Positions 1 to 8,388 of a stretch of 55,013 nucleotides of DNA are shown piece after piece (position 1 is the stretch's first letter; each line of letters starts with the position of its first letter). The stretch is from Lachnospiraceae bacterium UBA7160 (GTDB lineage Bacteria > Bacillota > Clostridia > Lachnospirales > Lachnospiraceae), in NCBI GenBank assembly GCA_002491565.1, contig DKWE01000107.1:410-55422 (forward strand). Direction: 5' to 3'. The notes beneath the pieces are model-generated. The model was not told where the DNA came from. It searched no databases and was given only the letters and a program-made list of their open reading frames with translations. The position numbers and the translations under genes are program-made.

Positions 1-42
1 GACGCACATCTGGCAGAAAGCATTTTTTAAACACGCTCCAGG
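1..42. repeat. Partial copy of a dispersed 52-bp repeat (element A)
   Basis: The first ~40 bases match 43506-43545 almost exactly (GCACATCTGGCAGARAGCAT, then TTTTTTAAACACGCTC). The left end of the element is cut off by the window edge. The full copy at 43494-43545 has 7-bp inverted ends, so this is a small hairpin-type dispersed repeat lying just upstream of the hydratase gene. Confidence 0.7.
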
Positions 43-131
43 GAATCTGCGTGAATCCAGACGTAGTTTCTGCATACAGCCCTCGGTTAGATTGCAGAGT
101 GTGGATTTGGAACAGAATGGGAGGAGAATTT

Positions 132-2432
132 ATGATTAAGTTGTATGAGACAGGCGCATATCTGGTGAATGGCACACAGCTCATTCCGGATGGTCCTGAT
201 GCGGCAGCACAGTTGCATCAGGCAATGGGGGAGCGGATTCCAACGAAGGAGGAAGCTGCGCGGCAGACGATGGCGTATTCGATTCTGGAGGCGCACAATA
301 CATCCGGCAGCATGGAGAAGCTGCGGATCAAATTTGATAAGCTGACCTCCCATGATATTACCTTTGTCGGCATCATTCAGACTGCGCGTGCGTCGGGGCT
401 TGAGAAATTTCCGGTGCCGTATGTGCTGACAAACTGCCACAATTCCCTGTGTGCAGTGGGGGGGACTATCAATGAAGACGACCACATGTTTGGTTTGAGC
501 TGCGCAAAAAAATATGGCGGAGTTTACGTACCGCCGCATCAGGCAGTAATTCACCAGTTTGCTAGGGAAATGCTCGCTGGCTGTGGGAAAATGATCCTCG
601 GGTCGGACTCTCATACGCGGTATGGCGCACTTGGCACGATGGCAATGGGCGAGGGCGGGCCAGAGCTCGTAAAGCAGCTGCTCGGCCAGACCTATGATAT
701 CAATATGCCTGGAGTTGTGGCAATTTATCTGACCGGAAAGCCGGCAAAGGGGGTCGGACCGCAGGATGTCGCGTTGGCGATTATCGGTGCTGTCTTTGCC
801 AATGGCTATGTCAACAATAAGATTATGGAATTTGTCGGGCCGGGTGTCGCGAACCTGAGTGCAGATTTCCGGATCGGGATCGATGTGATGACGACAGAGA
901 CTACTTGCCTGTCTTCTATCTGGGAGACCGACAGTGCCGTCAAAGAATTTTATGAGATCCATGGAAGAAGCGGAGAGTACCAGGAGCTGAAGCCTGGTGC
1001 AGCCGCATACTATGACGGCGTGGTGGAAGTGGATCTCGGCGAAGTGAAGCCGATGATCGCGATGCCGTTCCACCCGAGCAATACCTATACGATCGAAGAA
1101 CTCAAGGAAAATCTCGAGGATATTCTTGACGATGTTGAGAAGCGCGCGAAGGTCAGTCTCGGAGGCGCAGTTGATTTTACTTTGAGAAATAAGGTGCGCA
1201 ATGGACAGCTTTACGTTGACCAGGGAATTATCGCAGGCTGCGCAGGAGGTGGATTTGAGAATATCTGTGATGCAGCGGATATTCTGCGTGACCATTACAT
1301 TGGCGCAGACGAATTTACCCTGAGTATCTATCCGGCGAGCACGCCGATTTACATGGAGCTGGCGAAAAACGGGCGGCTTGCGGATCTGATCAAGAGCGGT
1401 GCAATTGTCAAGACGGCATTCTGTGGCCCCTGCTTTGGCGCAGGTGACACCCCGGCCAACAATGCGTTCAGTATCCGTCACTCGACGCGGAACTTCCCGA
1501 ACCGCGAGGGCTCGAAGCTGCAGAGCGGCCAGATCGCGTCTGTGGCGCTGATGGATGCACGCTCGATTGCTGCAACTGCTGCGAATAAAGGCTATCTGAC
1601 AGCGGCGACCGAGGTCGATGCTGACTTTACAAAGCCGAAATATTTCTTTGACGGCAGTATCTACGCGAACCGCGTCTTTGACAGCAAGGGCGTGGCGGAC
1701 CCGGATGCCGAGATCAAGTTTGGACCGAATATTAAGGACTGGCCGCCGATGTGCGCGCTGACGGAGCACTTGATTCTCAAGGTAGTATCGGAGATCCACG
1801 ACCCGGTAACGACGACGGACGAGCTGATTCCGTCCGGCGAGACTTCTTCTTACCGCTCCAATCCGCTTGGCCTTGCAGAGTTTACGCTTTCGCGTAAGGA
1901 TCCGGCATATGTCGGACGGGCAAAGGCGGTACAGGCAGCAGAAAAAGCCCGCGAGGCCGGGGAAGATGCGAAGGCTGCGCTTCCGGAGCTGCAGGAGGTG
2001 TATGCAGCGATCCGCGCGAATGTTTCGGATACACAGATAACGATGGAAAATACAGGAATCGGAAGTACGATCTTTGCGGTAAAGCCCGGTGATGGATCCG
2101 CACGTGAGCAGGCAGCGTCCTGCCAGAAGGTACTCGGCGGCTGGGCCAATATCGCGAACAGCTATGCGACCAAGCGCTACCGCTCCAACCTGATCAACTG
2201 GGGCATGCTTCCGCTGTTGATTCCGGAGGGCGCGCTTCCATTTGCGAACGGTGATTATCTGTTCCTGCCGGGGATCCGGGAGGCAGTTGCGGATGCCGCG
2301 ACGCAGATTCAGGCATATGTTGTCAAGAATGGCGGACTGACTCCGTTCACGCTGACACTTGGCGAACTTACTGCTGATGAGCGGCAGATCATTCTCGACG
2401 GATGCCTGATCAATTACAATCGGGTGAAATAG
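132..2432 (+). CDS. Aconitase-family hydratase
   Basis: Predicted 766-residue iron-sulfur hydro-lyase of the aconitase superfamily. An LGSDSHTRYG block corresponds to the aconitase GTDSHT motif, and cysteines in IAGCAGGG and CGPCFGAGD are the likely 4Fe-4S ligands; these are followed by SIRHSTRNFPNREGS, the substrate-binding serine/arginine region. A swivel-like C-terminal domain (about residue 560 on) completes the fold. The start at 132 is chosen because GGAGGAG lies just upstream; an in-frame ATG at 51 lacks a ribosome site and would add 27 unconserved-looking residues. Family members of this size are usually annotated simply as hydratase, and the true substrate is not known. No TCA-cycle or leucine-pathway neighbours are present, so citrate/isocitrate or isopropylmalate chemistry cannot be assumed. 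It appears monocistronic. Confidence 0.85.
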   Translation: MIKLYETGAYLVNGTQLIPDGPDAAAQLHQAMGERIPTKEEAARQTMAYSILEAHNTSGSMEKLRIKFDKLTSHDITFVGIIQTARASGLEKFPVPYVLTNCHNSLCAVGGTINEDDHMFGLSCAKKYGGVYVPPHQAVIHQFAREMLAGCGKMILGSDSHTRYGALGTMAMGEGGPELVKQLLGQTYDINMPGVVAIYLTGKPAKGVGPQDVALAIIGAVFANGYVNNKIMEFVGPGVANLSADFRIGIDVMTTETTCLSSIWETDSAVKEFYEIHGRSGEYQELKPGAAAYYDGVVEVDLGEVKPMIAMPFHPSNTYTIEELKENLEDILDDVEKRAKVSLGGAVDFTLRNKVRNGQLYVDQGIIAGCAGGGFENICDAADILRDHYIGADEFTLSIYPASTPIYMELAKNGRLADLIKSGAIVKTAFCGPCFGAGDTPANNAFSIRHSTRNFPNREGSKLQSGQIASVALMDARSIAATAANKGYLTAATEVDADFTKPKYFFDGSIYANRVFDSKGVADPDAEIKFGPNIKDWPPMCALTEHLILKVVSEIHDPVTTTDELIPSGETSSYRSNPLGLAEFTLSRKDPAYVGRAKAVQAAEKAREAGEDAKAALPELQEVYAAIRANVSDTQITMENTGIGSTIFAVKPGDGSAREQAASCQKVLGGWANIANSYATKRYRSNLINWGMLPLLIPEGALPFANGDYLFLPGIREAVADAATQIQAYVVKNGGLTPFTLTLGELTADERQIILDGCLINYNRVK

Positions 2433-2473
2433 GAGCTACGGTATCCCGGGTGTGAAGTTGTGTGGCTAAGACA

Positions 2474-2664
2474 ACGAGAGCTTCCGGCAGAGTTTCATGG
2501 CGGCAGGAAGAACGAAAGCTTCCGGCAGAGTTTCATGGCGGCAGGGAGAATGAGAGCTTCCGGCAGAGTTCCATGGCGGCAGGGAGAACGAAAGCTTCCG
2601 GCAGAGTTCCGTGGCGGCAGGGAGAATGAGAGCTTCCGGCAGAGTTTCATGGCGGCGGGGAGAA
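2474..2664. repeat. Tandem array, 38-bp unit, 5 copies
   Basis: CTTCCGGCAGAGTTYCATGG recurs at 2481, 2519, 2557, 2595 and 2633, a strict 38-bp period with few substitutions. The array starts about 40 bp after the hydratase stop. Because 38 is not a multiple of 3 and one reading frame runs through all copies, the unit has no stop codon in any forward frame. No start with a ribosome site was seen, so it is treated as noncoding. Confidence 0.9.
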
Positions 2665-2745
2665 CGGGATATTTCGGTATGTGGTTTACAGCAGGCAGAT
2701 GTGCCCTGCACCGGCACGCTGCTTTGGCTTATAATATTGGATTTT

Positions 2746-2844
2746 AACAGAGGATGTTGCAAAGCTGCTGAGGGCGGCAATATCTGGCGCACAGCTATTT
2801 CACAATAGCACCAGGTATTGCATTTTGCGATATCCTCTGTTATT
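2746..2844. repeat. Imperfect inverted-repeat element (degenerate copy of element B)
   Basis: ACAGAGGATGTTGCAAA near 2748 is mirrored by the complement of TTTTGCGATATCCTCTGT near 2825-2841. The ends resemble the perfect 17-bp inverted repeats of the element at 37038-37139 (AAGAGGGTGTTGCAAAA). It is probably a decayed member of the same small non-autonomous repeat family, lying in the leader region upstream of the SBP gene. Confidence 0.55.
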
Positions 2845-2863
2845 TTGTCTGCCTGGGGTATCT

Positions 2864-2887
2864 AGAGCGTGCTTGAAAAAAGAATGG
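2864..2887. repeat. Fragment of element A in inverse orientation
   Basis: AGAGCGTGCTTGAAAAAAGA matches the reverse complement of the right end of element A (complement of TTTTTTAAACACGCTCT). Only this terminal part is recognisable; the rest has diverged or been replaced. Confidence 0.4.
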
Positions 2888-2970
2888 GAAATCTGTAACC
2901 CCAGATCATTCGGAGTCTGTATCCAGCATAAATAATGCTCCGGTATTTTTATTGTCAGTTCTTAATACCT

Positions 2971-3033
2971 AGACTTTCTCGGGTTTTCTCTAAGACTTTC
3001 TCCGGTTTTTTTTCCGGTGTTTTCCAGTATAAT
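2971..3033 (+). promoter_or_regulatory. Promoter with two 22-bp-spaced direct repeats (AraC-type activator site)
   Basis: AGACTTTCTCGGGTTTTCT at 2971 and AGACTTTCTCCGGTTTTTT at 2993 are direct repeats exactly 22 bp apart (two helical turns). The second copy covers the -35 window of a perfect TATAAT at 3028-3033, which has no good -35 hexamer of its own. That layout is typical of class II activation by AraC-family regulators. The obvious candidate regulator is the YesN-type response regulator at 12572. The repeats and the TATAAT are seen directly; the regulator assignment is inferred. Confidence 0.6.
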
Positions 3034-3133
3034 CAACTCATACAAAACGGAACCCGCCCACAGCTGCCCGGTCTGTGATGACCGAACCGTGCGAGCCGTC
3101 CCGGGCAGGCATCAGAAAATAGGAGGAACATGT

Positions 3134-4807
3134 ATGAATCGTAAAAAATTAATCGCACTCATGATGATGGGCACTTTAGCAGCTTCATCTCTGGCAGGCA
3201 CAAGCCTTACCGCTTTCGCAGAGGAAGGCGCGAAGGAGTATTCCGAGGACGAGATCGTTGATTTCACTTTCTTCGGCGCAATGCCTGGCTCTGAGAAGAA
3301 CAGCGACAATGAGATCAAGGAAATTATCGCAAAGAAGATCGGCGCGAGAGTAAAAGAGACCTGGCTGACCGGCCAGACTGCAGCAGAGGCGGTCGGAACC
3401 ATCATCGCAGGCGGCGATTATCCGGACTTCATGGACGGTGGCGACGGCATGATGCAGCTGTATGACGCAGGCGCGCTTGTTGCATGGGATGATTATCTTG
3501 AGCAGTATCCGAACCTGAAGGAAATGTACACAGACGAAGAGTGGGAAGCATTCCGCCAGGATGACGGCCACATCTACTGGGCAAACATTTTCCAGAACCA
3601 TTACGGTGAGGATAAGACAACGACGCACAACGATGAGGCATTCTGGGTACAGGCAAAGGTGCTTGAGTGGGCAGGCTATCCGGAAATCAAGACACTGGAT
3701 CAGTACTTCGATCTGCTGAAGTCCTATGCAGATGAGCATCCGACGCTTGAGGACGGCACACCGGTGATCCCGTACACTGCACTCTGCGAGGACTGGAGAT
3801 ACTTCTGTATCGAGAATGCGCCGCAGTTCCTGGATGGATATCCGAACGATGGTTCCGTTATCGTAGATAAAGAGAATATTAAGATCGTCGATTACAATAC
3901 GACCGATACTGCAAAGCGTTACTTCAAGACGCTGAACGAGCTTTACAACGGCGGTTACATGGACAAAGAGTTTGGTACACAGACCTATGATGAGTATATC
4001 GCAAAGCTTTCCACTGGCGCAGTTCTTGGTATGTGCGATCAGTGGTGGGATTTCGCTTACACGATCAACGATGTATTTAAGCAGACAGGACTTGATGTAG
4101 CAGGTTGCAACTACGTTCCGCTTGGCCTGACCATTGACGAGGGCATGGAGAACAGATGGCATACTTACGGCGATACGATGAACAATTCCAGCGGAATTTG
4201 CGTGACCGTTAGCTGTGAGGATCCGGACAGAGCGTTCCAGTTCCTGAACGACCTGCTTGACCAGGAAATCCACAACCTGCGCTTCTGGGGCGTAGAGGGC
4301 GTTGACTATCTCGTAGATGAGAACGGCCTGTTCTACAGAACAGATGAGATGAGAATGACGGCAGCAGATACCGCTTACAAGGCATCCCATATGTGCGAGT
4401 ACTCCTACTTCCCGCAGTGGCTCGGCACAAGCCGTGATGGCATCAACGCGATGCAGCCGTCTCAGCAGACCTCTGAGTTCTTTGACGGTCTTGCTGAACC
4501 GCTTGTAAAGTGCTTCGAAGCATACGGCGCAGAGAACTATCCGGATATGATCGGCTCTGTTGTAGAAGACAACGCACCGTGGTTCCCGATGTACTCCTAC
4601 TCCAATGCAATGACGACTGATACACCGGGCGGCGTAGCGTGGACGAAGATGGGCGAGACAAAGCATGAGTGGCTGCCGAAGGTGGTAGTTGCTGAGGACT
4701 TTGAGGCAGCTTGGGGCGAATATATGGCAGCATACGAGGCATGCGATCCGCAGTCCTTCCTGGATGAGATGCAGGAAGAGCTGAACCGCAGAGCTGGTGT
4801 AGAATAA
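3134..4807 (+). CDS. Extracellular sugar-binding protein of an ABC transporter (SBP 1)
   Basis: Predicted 557-residue family 1-like extracellular solute-binding protein of the type that serves LplB/YtcP permeases; such proteins usually bind oligosaccharides. Residues 1-29 form a signal peptide (basic MNRKK, hydrophobic core, AFA before EEG). There is no lipobox cysteine, which is unusual for a Gram-positive binding protein that should be membrane anchored. The start at 3134 has AGGAGG at 3121-3126; an in-frame ATG at 3017 would place 39 residues before the signal peptide and lacks a ribosome site. It is strongly similar over its full length to the second SBP at 8389, with identical blocks such as CEDWRYFC, FLDGYPNDGSVIVD and MYSYSN. 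It is followed by a 37-bp repeat array and then the permease genes, and is probably the first gene of the operon. Confidence 0.88.
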   Translation: MNRKKLIALMMMGTLAASSLAGTSLTAFAEEGAKEYSEDEIVDFTFFGAMPGSEKNSDNEIKEIIAKKIGARVKETWLTGQTAAEAVGTIIAGGDYPDFMDGGDGMMQLYDAGALVAWDDYLEQYPNLKEMYTDEEWEAFRQDDGHIYWANIFQNHYGEDKTTTHNDEAFWVQAKVLEWAGYPEIKTLDQYFDLLKSYADEHPTLEDGTPVIPYTALCEDWRYFCIENAPQFLDGYPNDGSVIVDKENIKIVDYNTTDTAKRYFKTLNELYNGGYMDKEFGTQTYDEYIAKLSTGAVLGMCDQWWDFAYTINDVFKQTGLDVAGCNYVPLGLTIDEGMENRWHTYGDTMNNSSGICVTVSCEDPDRAFQFLNDLLDQEIHNLRFWGVEGVDYLVDENGLFYRTDEMRMTAADTAYKASHMCEYSYFPQWLGTSRDGINAMQPSQQTSEFFDGLAEPLVKCFEAYGAENYPDMIGSVVEDNAPWFPMYSYSNAMTTDTPGGVAWTKMGETKHEWLPKVVVAEDFEAAWGEYMAAYEACDPQSFLDEMQEELNRRAGVE

Positions 4808-5101
4808 TCTGCAGAAATAAAATCCGATGGCGGAGGCTCTGGTACAGGCCAGGCCGGCCGTCACTGGCGAAAGTTTGATATCGGAATGATTTCGCTGAAC
4901 TGTAAAAGGCAGTCATGGGTGCAGTAAAGCAACTGTGGCTGCTTTTTCTGTTCACGCCACCTTCACACGACCACAGAAGAACGTTGTATTTTGGCAGTGG
5001 CAGACGCAAAGCGGCTGTACTGTGTGCCAAAAAGCACTTACTCTGCAGTGCTGCGCAGGATGTGGGGTGCCACCCGGCTTCACAGCGACGATGCCGAGAG
5101 G

Positions 5102-5286
5102 AAAGACCACATGGGCTTACAGAGACGGTGCCGGGAAGAAAGACCACATGGGCTTACAGAGACGGTGCCGGGAGGAAAGACCACATGGGCTCACAGAGAC
5201 GGTGCCGGGAGGAAAGACCACATGGACTCACAGCGACGGTGCCGGGAGGAAAGACCACTTGTCTTTACAGCGATCGCGCCGGAGGA
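5102..5286. repeat. Tandem array, 37-bp unit, 5 copies, between SBP 1 and permease genes
   Basis: AAAGACCACATGGGCTTACA recurs at 5102, 5139 and 5176, and in changed form at 5213 and 5250: a strict 37-bp period, with the last copy degenerate. It fills part of the 580-bp gap between the SBP stop (4807) and the permease start (5390). All three forward frames are open across it, but no ribosome site marks a gene. No stable hairpin is obvious within one unit. The rest of the gap (4808-5101 and 5287-5389) shows nothing recognisable. Confidence 0.9.
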
Positions 5287-5389
5287 TGGGGCCATTTGCC
5301 CAGAGCAGAGAAGACTTGTGACTTGAATTACATGTGTGGATGCGGCGTGAACAGCAACTTCAACATTCAGCGGTAAAAGGAGGAAATGT

Positions 5390-6325
5390 ATGAAGCGAAA
5401 AACGAAAGCGGTGGGACCCCGCGTGACCTGGAAGGAAATCAAGCGGCAGAAGTTCTTGATGATCTGCGCAGCGCTTTTTGTCATCTATGGTATTATCTTT
5501 TACTATATCCCGCTCGGCGGCTGGATCATGGCGTTCCAGAACTATAAGCCGAGAACCGGACTTCTGCACTCTGCGTTTGTAGGGCTGGACAAATTTAAAT
5601 TCCTGTTTTCAGATAAAACCTTCCTGCAGGTAATCCGCAATACACTGGCGATGGGTGTGCTGAACCTGGTGACTACCTTCGTGATGGCAATCGTATTTGC
5701 GATCCTGCTGAATGAAATCAAGTCCGTCAAGGGAAAGAAAACGGTCCAGACAATTTCCTATCTGCCGCACTTCCTTTCCTGGATTATCGTAACTGGCATC
5801 CTGCATGACGCGATGTCTACGAATGGTATTGTGAATGAGGTGCTGCAGGCGTTACATATCATCGATGAGCCGATCAACTATTTCGCGCATACGAAGTACT
5901 TCTGGGCTATCGTTGCATTCGCGAATGTCTGGAAGGAGACAGGCTGGAACGCAATTATCTACCTTTCCGCGATTACATCGATTGACCCGAGCCTGTACGA
6001 GGCGGCTTCGATCGATGGCGCCGGAAGATGGGCGAAGATCAAAAATATTACGCTGCCGGGCATCCGTCCGACGATCATGATCCTGCTGCTGATGAATGTC
6101 GGCAACGTGCTGAATGCCGGATTTGAAGTGCAGTACCTCCTGGGTAACGGCCTGATCAAGAGCGTATCGGATACCATTGATATCTACGTACTGACCTGGG
6201 GTATCAGCCAGAACGACTACTCGCTCGGTACAGCAGCTGGTATCTTCAAGAGTGTCGTAGCGATTGTCCTGATTGTCATTGCCAACCAGATTGCAAAGAA
6301 AACCGGCGATGAGAGATTGTTCTAA
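5390..6325 (+). CDS. Sugar ABC transporter permease, LplB family
   Basis: Predicted 311-residue inner-membrane permease with about six transmembrane segments. It carries the binding-protein-dependent transport EAA loop (EAASIDGAGRWAKIKNITLPGIRP, about residues 202-225) that contacts the ATPase. AAGGAGG directly precedes the ATG at 5390. It pairs with the second permease at 6338 (12-bp gap) to form the channel for the solute bound by the SBPs at 3134 and 8389. No dedicated ATPase gene is in the locus; LplB/YtcP systems commonly share a housekeeping MsmX-type ATPase encoded elsewhere. Confidence 0.92.
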   Translation: MKRKTKAVGPRVTWKEIKRQKFLMICAALFVIYGIIFYYIPLGGWIMAFQNYKPRTGLLHSAFVGLDKFKFLFSDKTFLQVIRNTLAMGVLNLVTTFVMAIVFAILLNEIKSVKGKKTVQTISYLPHFLSWIIVTGILHDAMSTNGIVNEVLQALHIIDEPINYFAHTKYFWAIVAFANVWKETGWNAIIYLSAITSIDPSLYEAASIDGAGRWAKIKNITLPGIRPTIMILLLMNVGNVLNAGFEVQYLLGNGLIKSVSDTIDIYVLTWGISQNDYSLGTAAGIFKSVVAIVLIVIANQIAKKTGDERLF

Positions 6326-6337
6326 GGAGGCGGTGAA

Positions 6338-7237
6338 ATGAAAAACAGAAGTAAGAAAACAAAGTTTGCAAACACGGCCTTTGTGGTGTGCAATACGCTT
6401 TTTATGATCGCGTTTGTCGTGATCACGCTGTATCCGGTCTGGAATACGGTAGCCGTTTCCTTTAATGATGGAATTGACGCGGTGCGCGGCGGTATTCATC
6501 TGTGGCCGAGAAAATTCACACTGAAGAATTACCAGACAGTGCTTGGCCTTGAGAGCTTTGCAACCGGTGCATACATCACCGTGGCGCGTACCATTATTGG
6601 TACACTGCTCGCACTTGCGACAAATGCTCTGCTGTCCTATATTGTAAGCCGGAAGCGGTTCCTGTTCAAATCGCAGCTTTCTCTGTTCTGGGTGATTACG
6701 ATGTATGTAAATGGCGGACTGATCCCGGTTCTGCTGTTGTACAAGACTCTGGGGCTCACGAATTCGTTCTGGGTTTACGTTATTCCGGGTATGATCAGCG
6801 CGTTCAACATGCTGGTTATGCGTACCTATATGATGGGTCTTCCGGATGCACTGGAGGAATCGGCACAGATCGATGGAGCAGGAGATTTCCTAATCTTTAC
6901 AAAAATCATTTCTCCGCTGTGTAAGCCGGTGTACGCGACGGTTGCTCTGTTCGTGGCGGTTGGCCAGTGGAACTCCTGGTTTGATGCAATGCTGTACAAC
7001 CGGACAAAATCGGAGTATACTACATTACAGTACGAATTGATGAAGCTGCTCTCCAGCGTTATGCAGCAGAGCGGAAGTGCGACCAGCGTGAATACCGCTG
7101 CGAACAACGCGACCATCACGCCAGTATCTGTGCGTGCAGCCGCGACGGTGATCACGATGCTCCCGATCATCTGTCTGTACCCATTCCTGCAGAGATACTT
7201 TGTGACGGGTCTGACGATCGGCGGAGTCAAGGAGTAA
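6338..7237 (+). CDS. Sugar ABC transporter permease, YtcP/LplC family
   Basis: Predicted 299-residue permease partner of the gene at 5390. It has six predicted membrane segments and an EAA loop at EESAQIDGAGDFLIFTKIIS (about residues 172-191). The C-terminus ends in GLTIGGVKE, the conserved tail of carbohydrate permeases of this class. AAGGAGG lies before the ATG at 6338, 12 bp after the upstream stop, so the two are translationally close. Loops such as WNSWFDAMLYN agree with the carbohydrate uptake 1 (CUT1) subfamily. Confidence 0.92.
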   Translation: MKNRSKKTKFANTAFVVCNTLFMIAFVVITLYPVWNTVAVSFNDGIDAVRGGIHLWPRKFTLKNYQTVLGLESFATGAYITVARTIIGTLLALATNALLSYIVSRKRFLFKSQLSLFWVITMYVNGGLIPVLLLYKTLGLTNSFWVYVIPGMISAFNMLVMRTYMMGLPDALEESAQIDGAGDFLIFTKIISPLCKPVYATVALFVAVGQWNSWFDAMLYNRTKSEYTTLQYELMKLLSSVMQQSGSATSVNTAANNATITPVSVRAAATVITMLPIICLYPFLQRYFVTGLTIGGVKE

Positions 7238-7257
7238 ATTTTAGTGTAATCTACCAG

Positions 7258-7313
7258 TCTCAATGGACAGCCGGATGGATCTTTTACAGACCAGCCTGGC
7301 TGTCCGTTTGAGA
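7258..7313 (+). promoter_or_regulatory. Intercistronic hairpin between permease and yesL-like gene
   Basis: TCTCAATGGACAGCC (7258-7272) pairs with GGCTGTCCGTTTGAGA (7298-7313), leaving a 25-nt loop. No U-run follows, so it is more likely an RNA-processing or stability element, or a leaky terminator, than a full terminator. Confidence 0.5.
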
Positions 7314-7359
7314 CATTTAATCTCTGTTTATATCGGAATGATAAAAGGAGGAATTTAGC

Positions 7360-8115
7360 ATGCCATTTCTAAGGCCAGACAGCGAATTCATGAATGCTGT
7401 TTCGACGTGCGCGGATTATGTGATTTTGAATGTGCTCTGCCTGATATTCTGTCTTCCGGTTGTGACGGCAGGGGCAGCGATGACCGCGAAGTATTATGTG
7501 TCCATGAAGATGGTGCGCGGGGAAGAACCGGCGGTGACAAAATCCTTCTTCCATGCGTTCCGGCAGAATTTCCGGCAGTCGCTCGCCGTCTGGGGCATTT
7601 TGGGCGGTATCCTTTGCCTGCTGGCGCTGGACTGGTATCTGATTGTCAATGCTGAGACAGGGACGATGAATCCGGTCTTTTCTGTGCTGCTCGCTGTTCT
7701 GACACTGCTGGTGCTGGGGACGGCGTTTTGTGCATTTCCGCTGCTGGCAAGGTTCCAGATGTCAACGAAAGAGGTTATCCGGGGAGGCACTGTCTTCACT
7801 ATGATGAAGCTTCCGCGCGTGATCCTTGCGCTTGCCATCTGTGCGCTGACTTACTTCGTTGGTTTTTGGTATATGGAGTGGTTTCTCGCGATCTGGATCT
7901 TCAGCACGGCGGTTATGCTCTATTATAACAGCCGGATGTTTGTAAAGGAATTTCAGAAGCTGGAGGAACAGAATGGGATAGAGTCCGTCCGGAGTGACGC
8001 AGAGGATGACAGATGGAGTCTTCCGGAGGAGCCGCGCAGTGGAGATGCAGAATTAACGGAAGAATCAGGTAAAGCTGGTGCTGATGTCTGTGGGGAAAAC
8101 GGTCAGGCTGGCTGA
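7360..8115 (+). CDS. YesL-like membrane protein (DUF624)
   Basis: Predicted 251-residue integral membrane protein with about five hydrophobic segments in residues 20-190. The N-terminal half (CADYVILNVLCLIFCLPVVTAG) is typical of the YesL/DUF624 family, which is regularly encoded next to LplB/YtcP sugar transporters and YesM/YesN regulators. Its biochemical role is unknown; an accessory role in the transporter or its sensing is a guess from gene neighbourhood. The last ~50 residues are acidic and low in complexity. AAGGAGG lies about 10 bases before the ATG. Confidence 0.85.
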   Translation: MPFLRPDSEFMNAVSTCADYVILNVLCLIFCLPVVTAGAAMTAKYYVSMKMVRGEEPAVTKSFFHAFRQNFRQSLAVWGILGGILCLLALDWYLIVNAETGTMNPVFSVLLAVLTLLVLGTAFCAFPLLARFQMSTKEVIRGGTVFTMMKLPRVILALAICALTYFVGFWYMEWFLAIWIFSTAVMLYYNSRMFVKEFQKLEEQNGIESVRSDAEDDRWSLPEEPRSGDAELTEESGKAGADVCGENGQAG

Positions 8116-8263
8116 ATCTTTCTTTTAGGAAGTGTCCTATATGCGGACAGGGGCGGCAGATAAAATAGTCAGGATGACGGAAACTCCCTGTTAGTCACTT
8201 ATAGACGAAAACTTATGCAAAATAGCAAAAGTTTAGTTCCGGTTTATCTGGGTTAGGGATAGG

Positions 8264-8292
8264 AAAGGTCAAAGCCGGGACAGACCTTTTGG
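8264..8292 (+). terminator. Possible terminator or attenuator hairpin before SBP 2
   Basis: AAAGGTC (8264-8270) pairs with GACCTTT (8283-8289), with a 12-nt loop, followed by TTGG. It is short and has only a weak U-run. It lies in the 273-bp gap between the yesL-like gene and the second SBP; nothing else certain was seen there. Confidence 0.3.
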
Positions 8293-8388
8293 CTGGAATA
8301 AGTAAAACCATGACGGCTGCTTTTTAGAGAAAAAGCAAATTGCAGCGAATGGACTGCAACATAAACGACAGGAAAGAGGAAACCGAAT

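Noticed and set aside
87..1799. Long minus-strand open frame (570 codons) opposite the hydratase
   Set aside because: It is a shadow of the GC-rich forward gene, with no domain and no ribosome site. Similar shadows at 3185-4864, 12248-13327, 15876-16937 and 40060-41169 were dropped for the same reason.
2460..2747. 95-codon frame across the 38-bp array as a repeat protein
   Set aside because: The unit is not a multiple of three, so the peptide has no 12- or 13-residue repeat as a real repeat protein would; no ribosome site.
4915..5376. Three overlapping forward frames across the 37-bp array
   Set aside because: They are open only because the repeat unit lacks stops; no ribosome site, no known family, and all frames are equally open.
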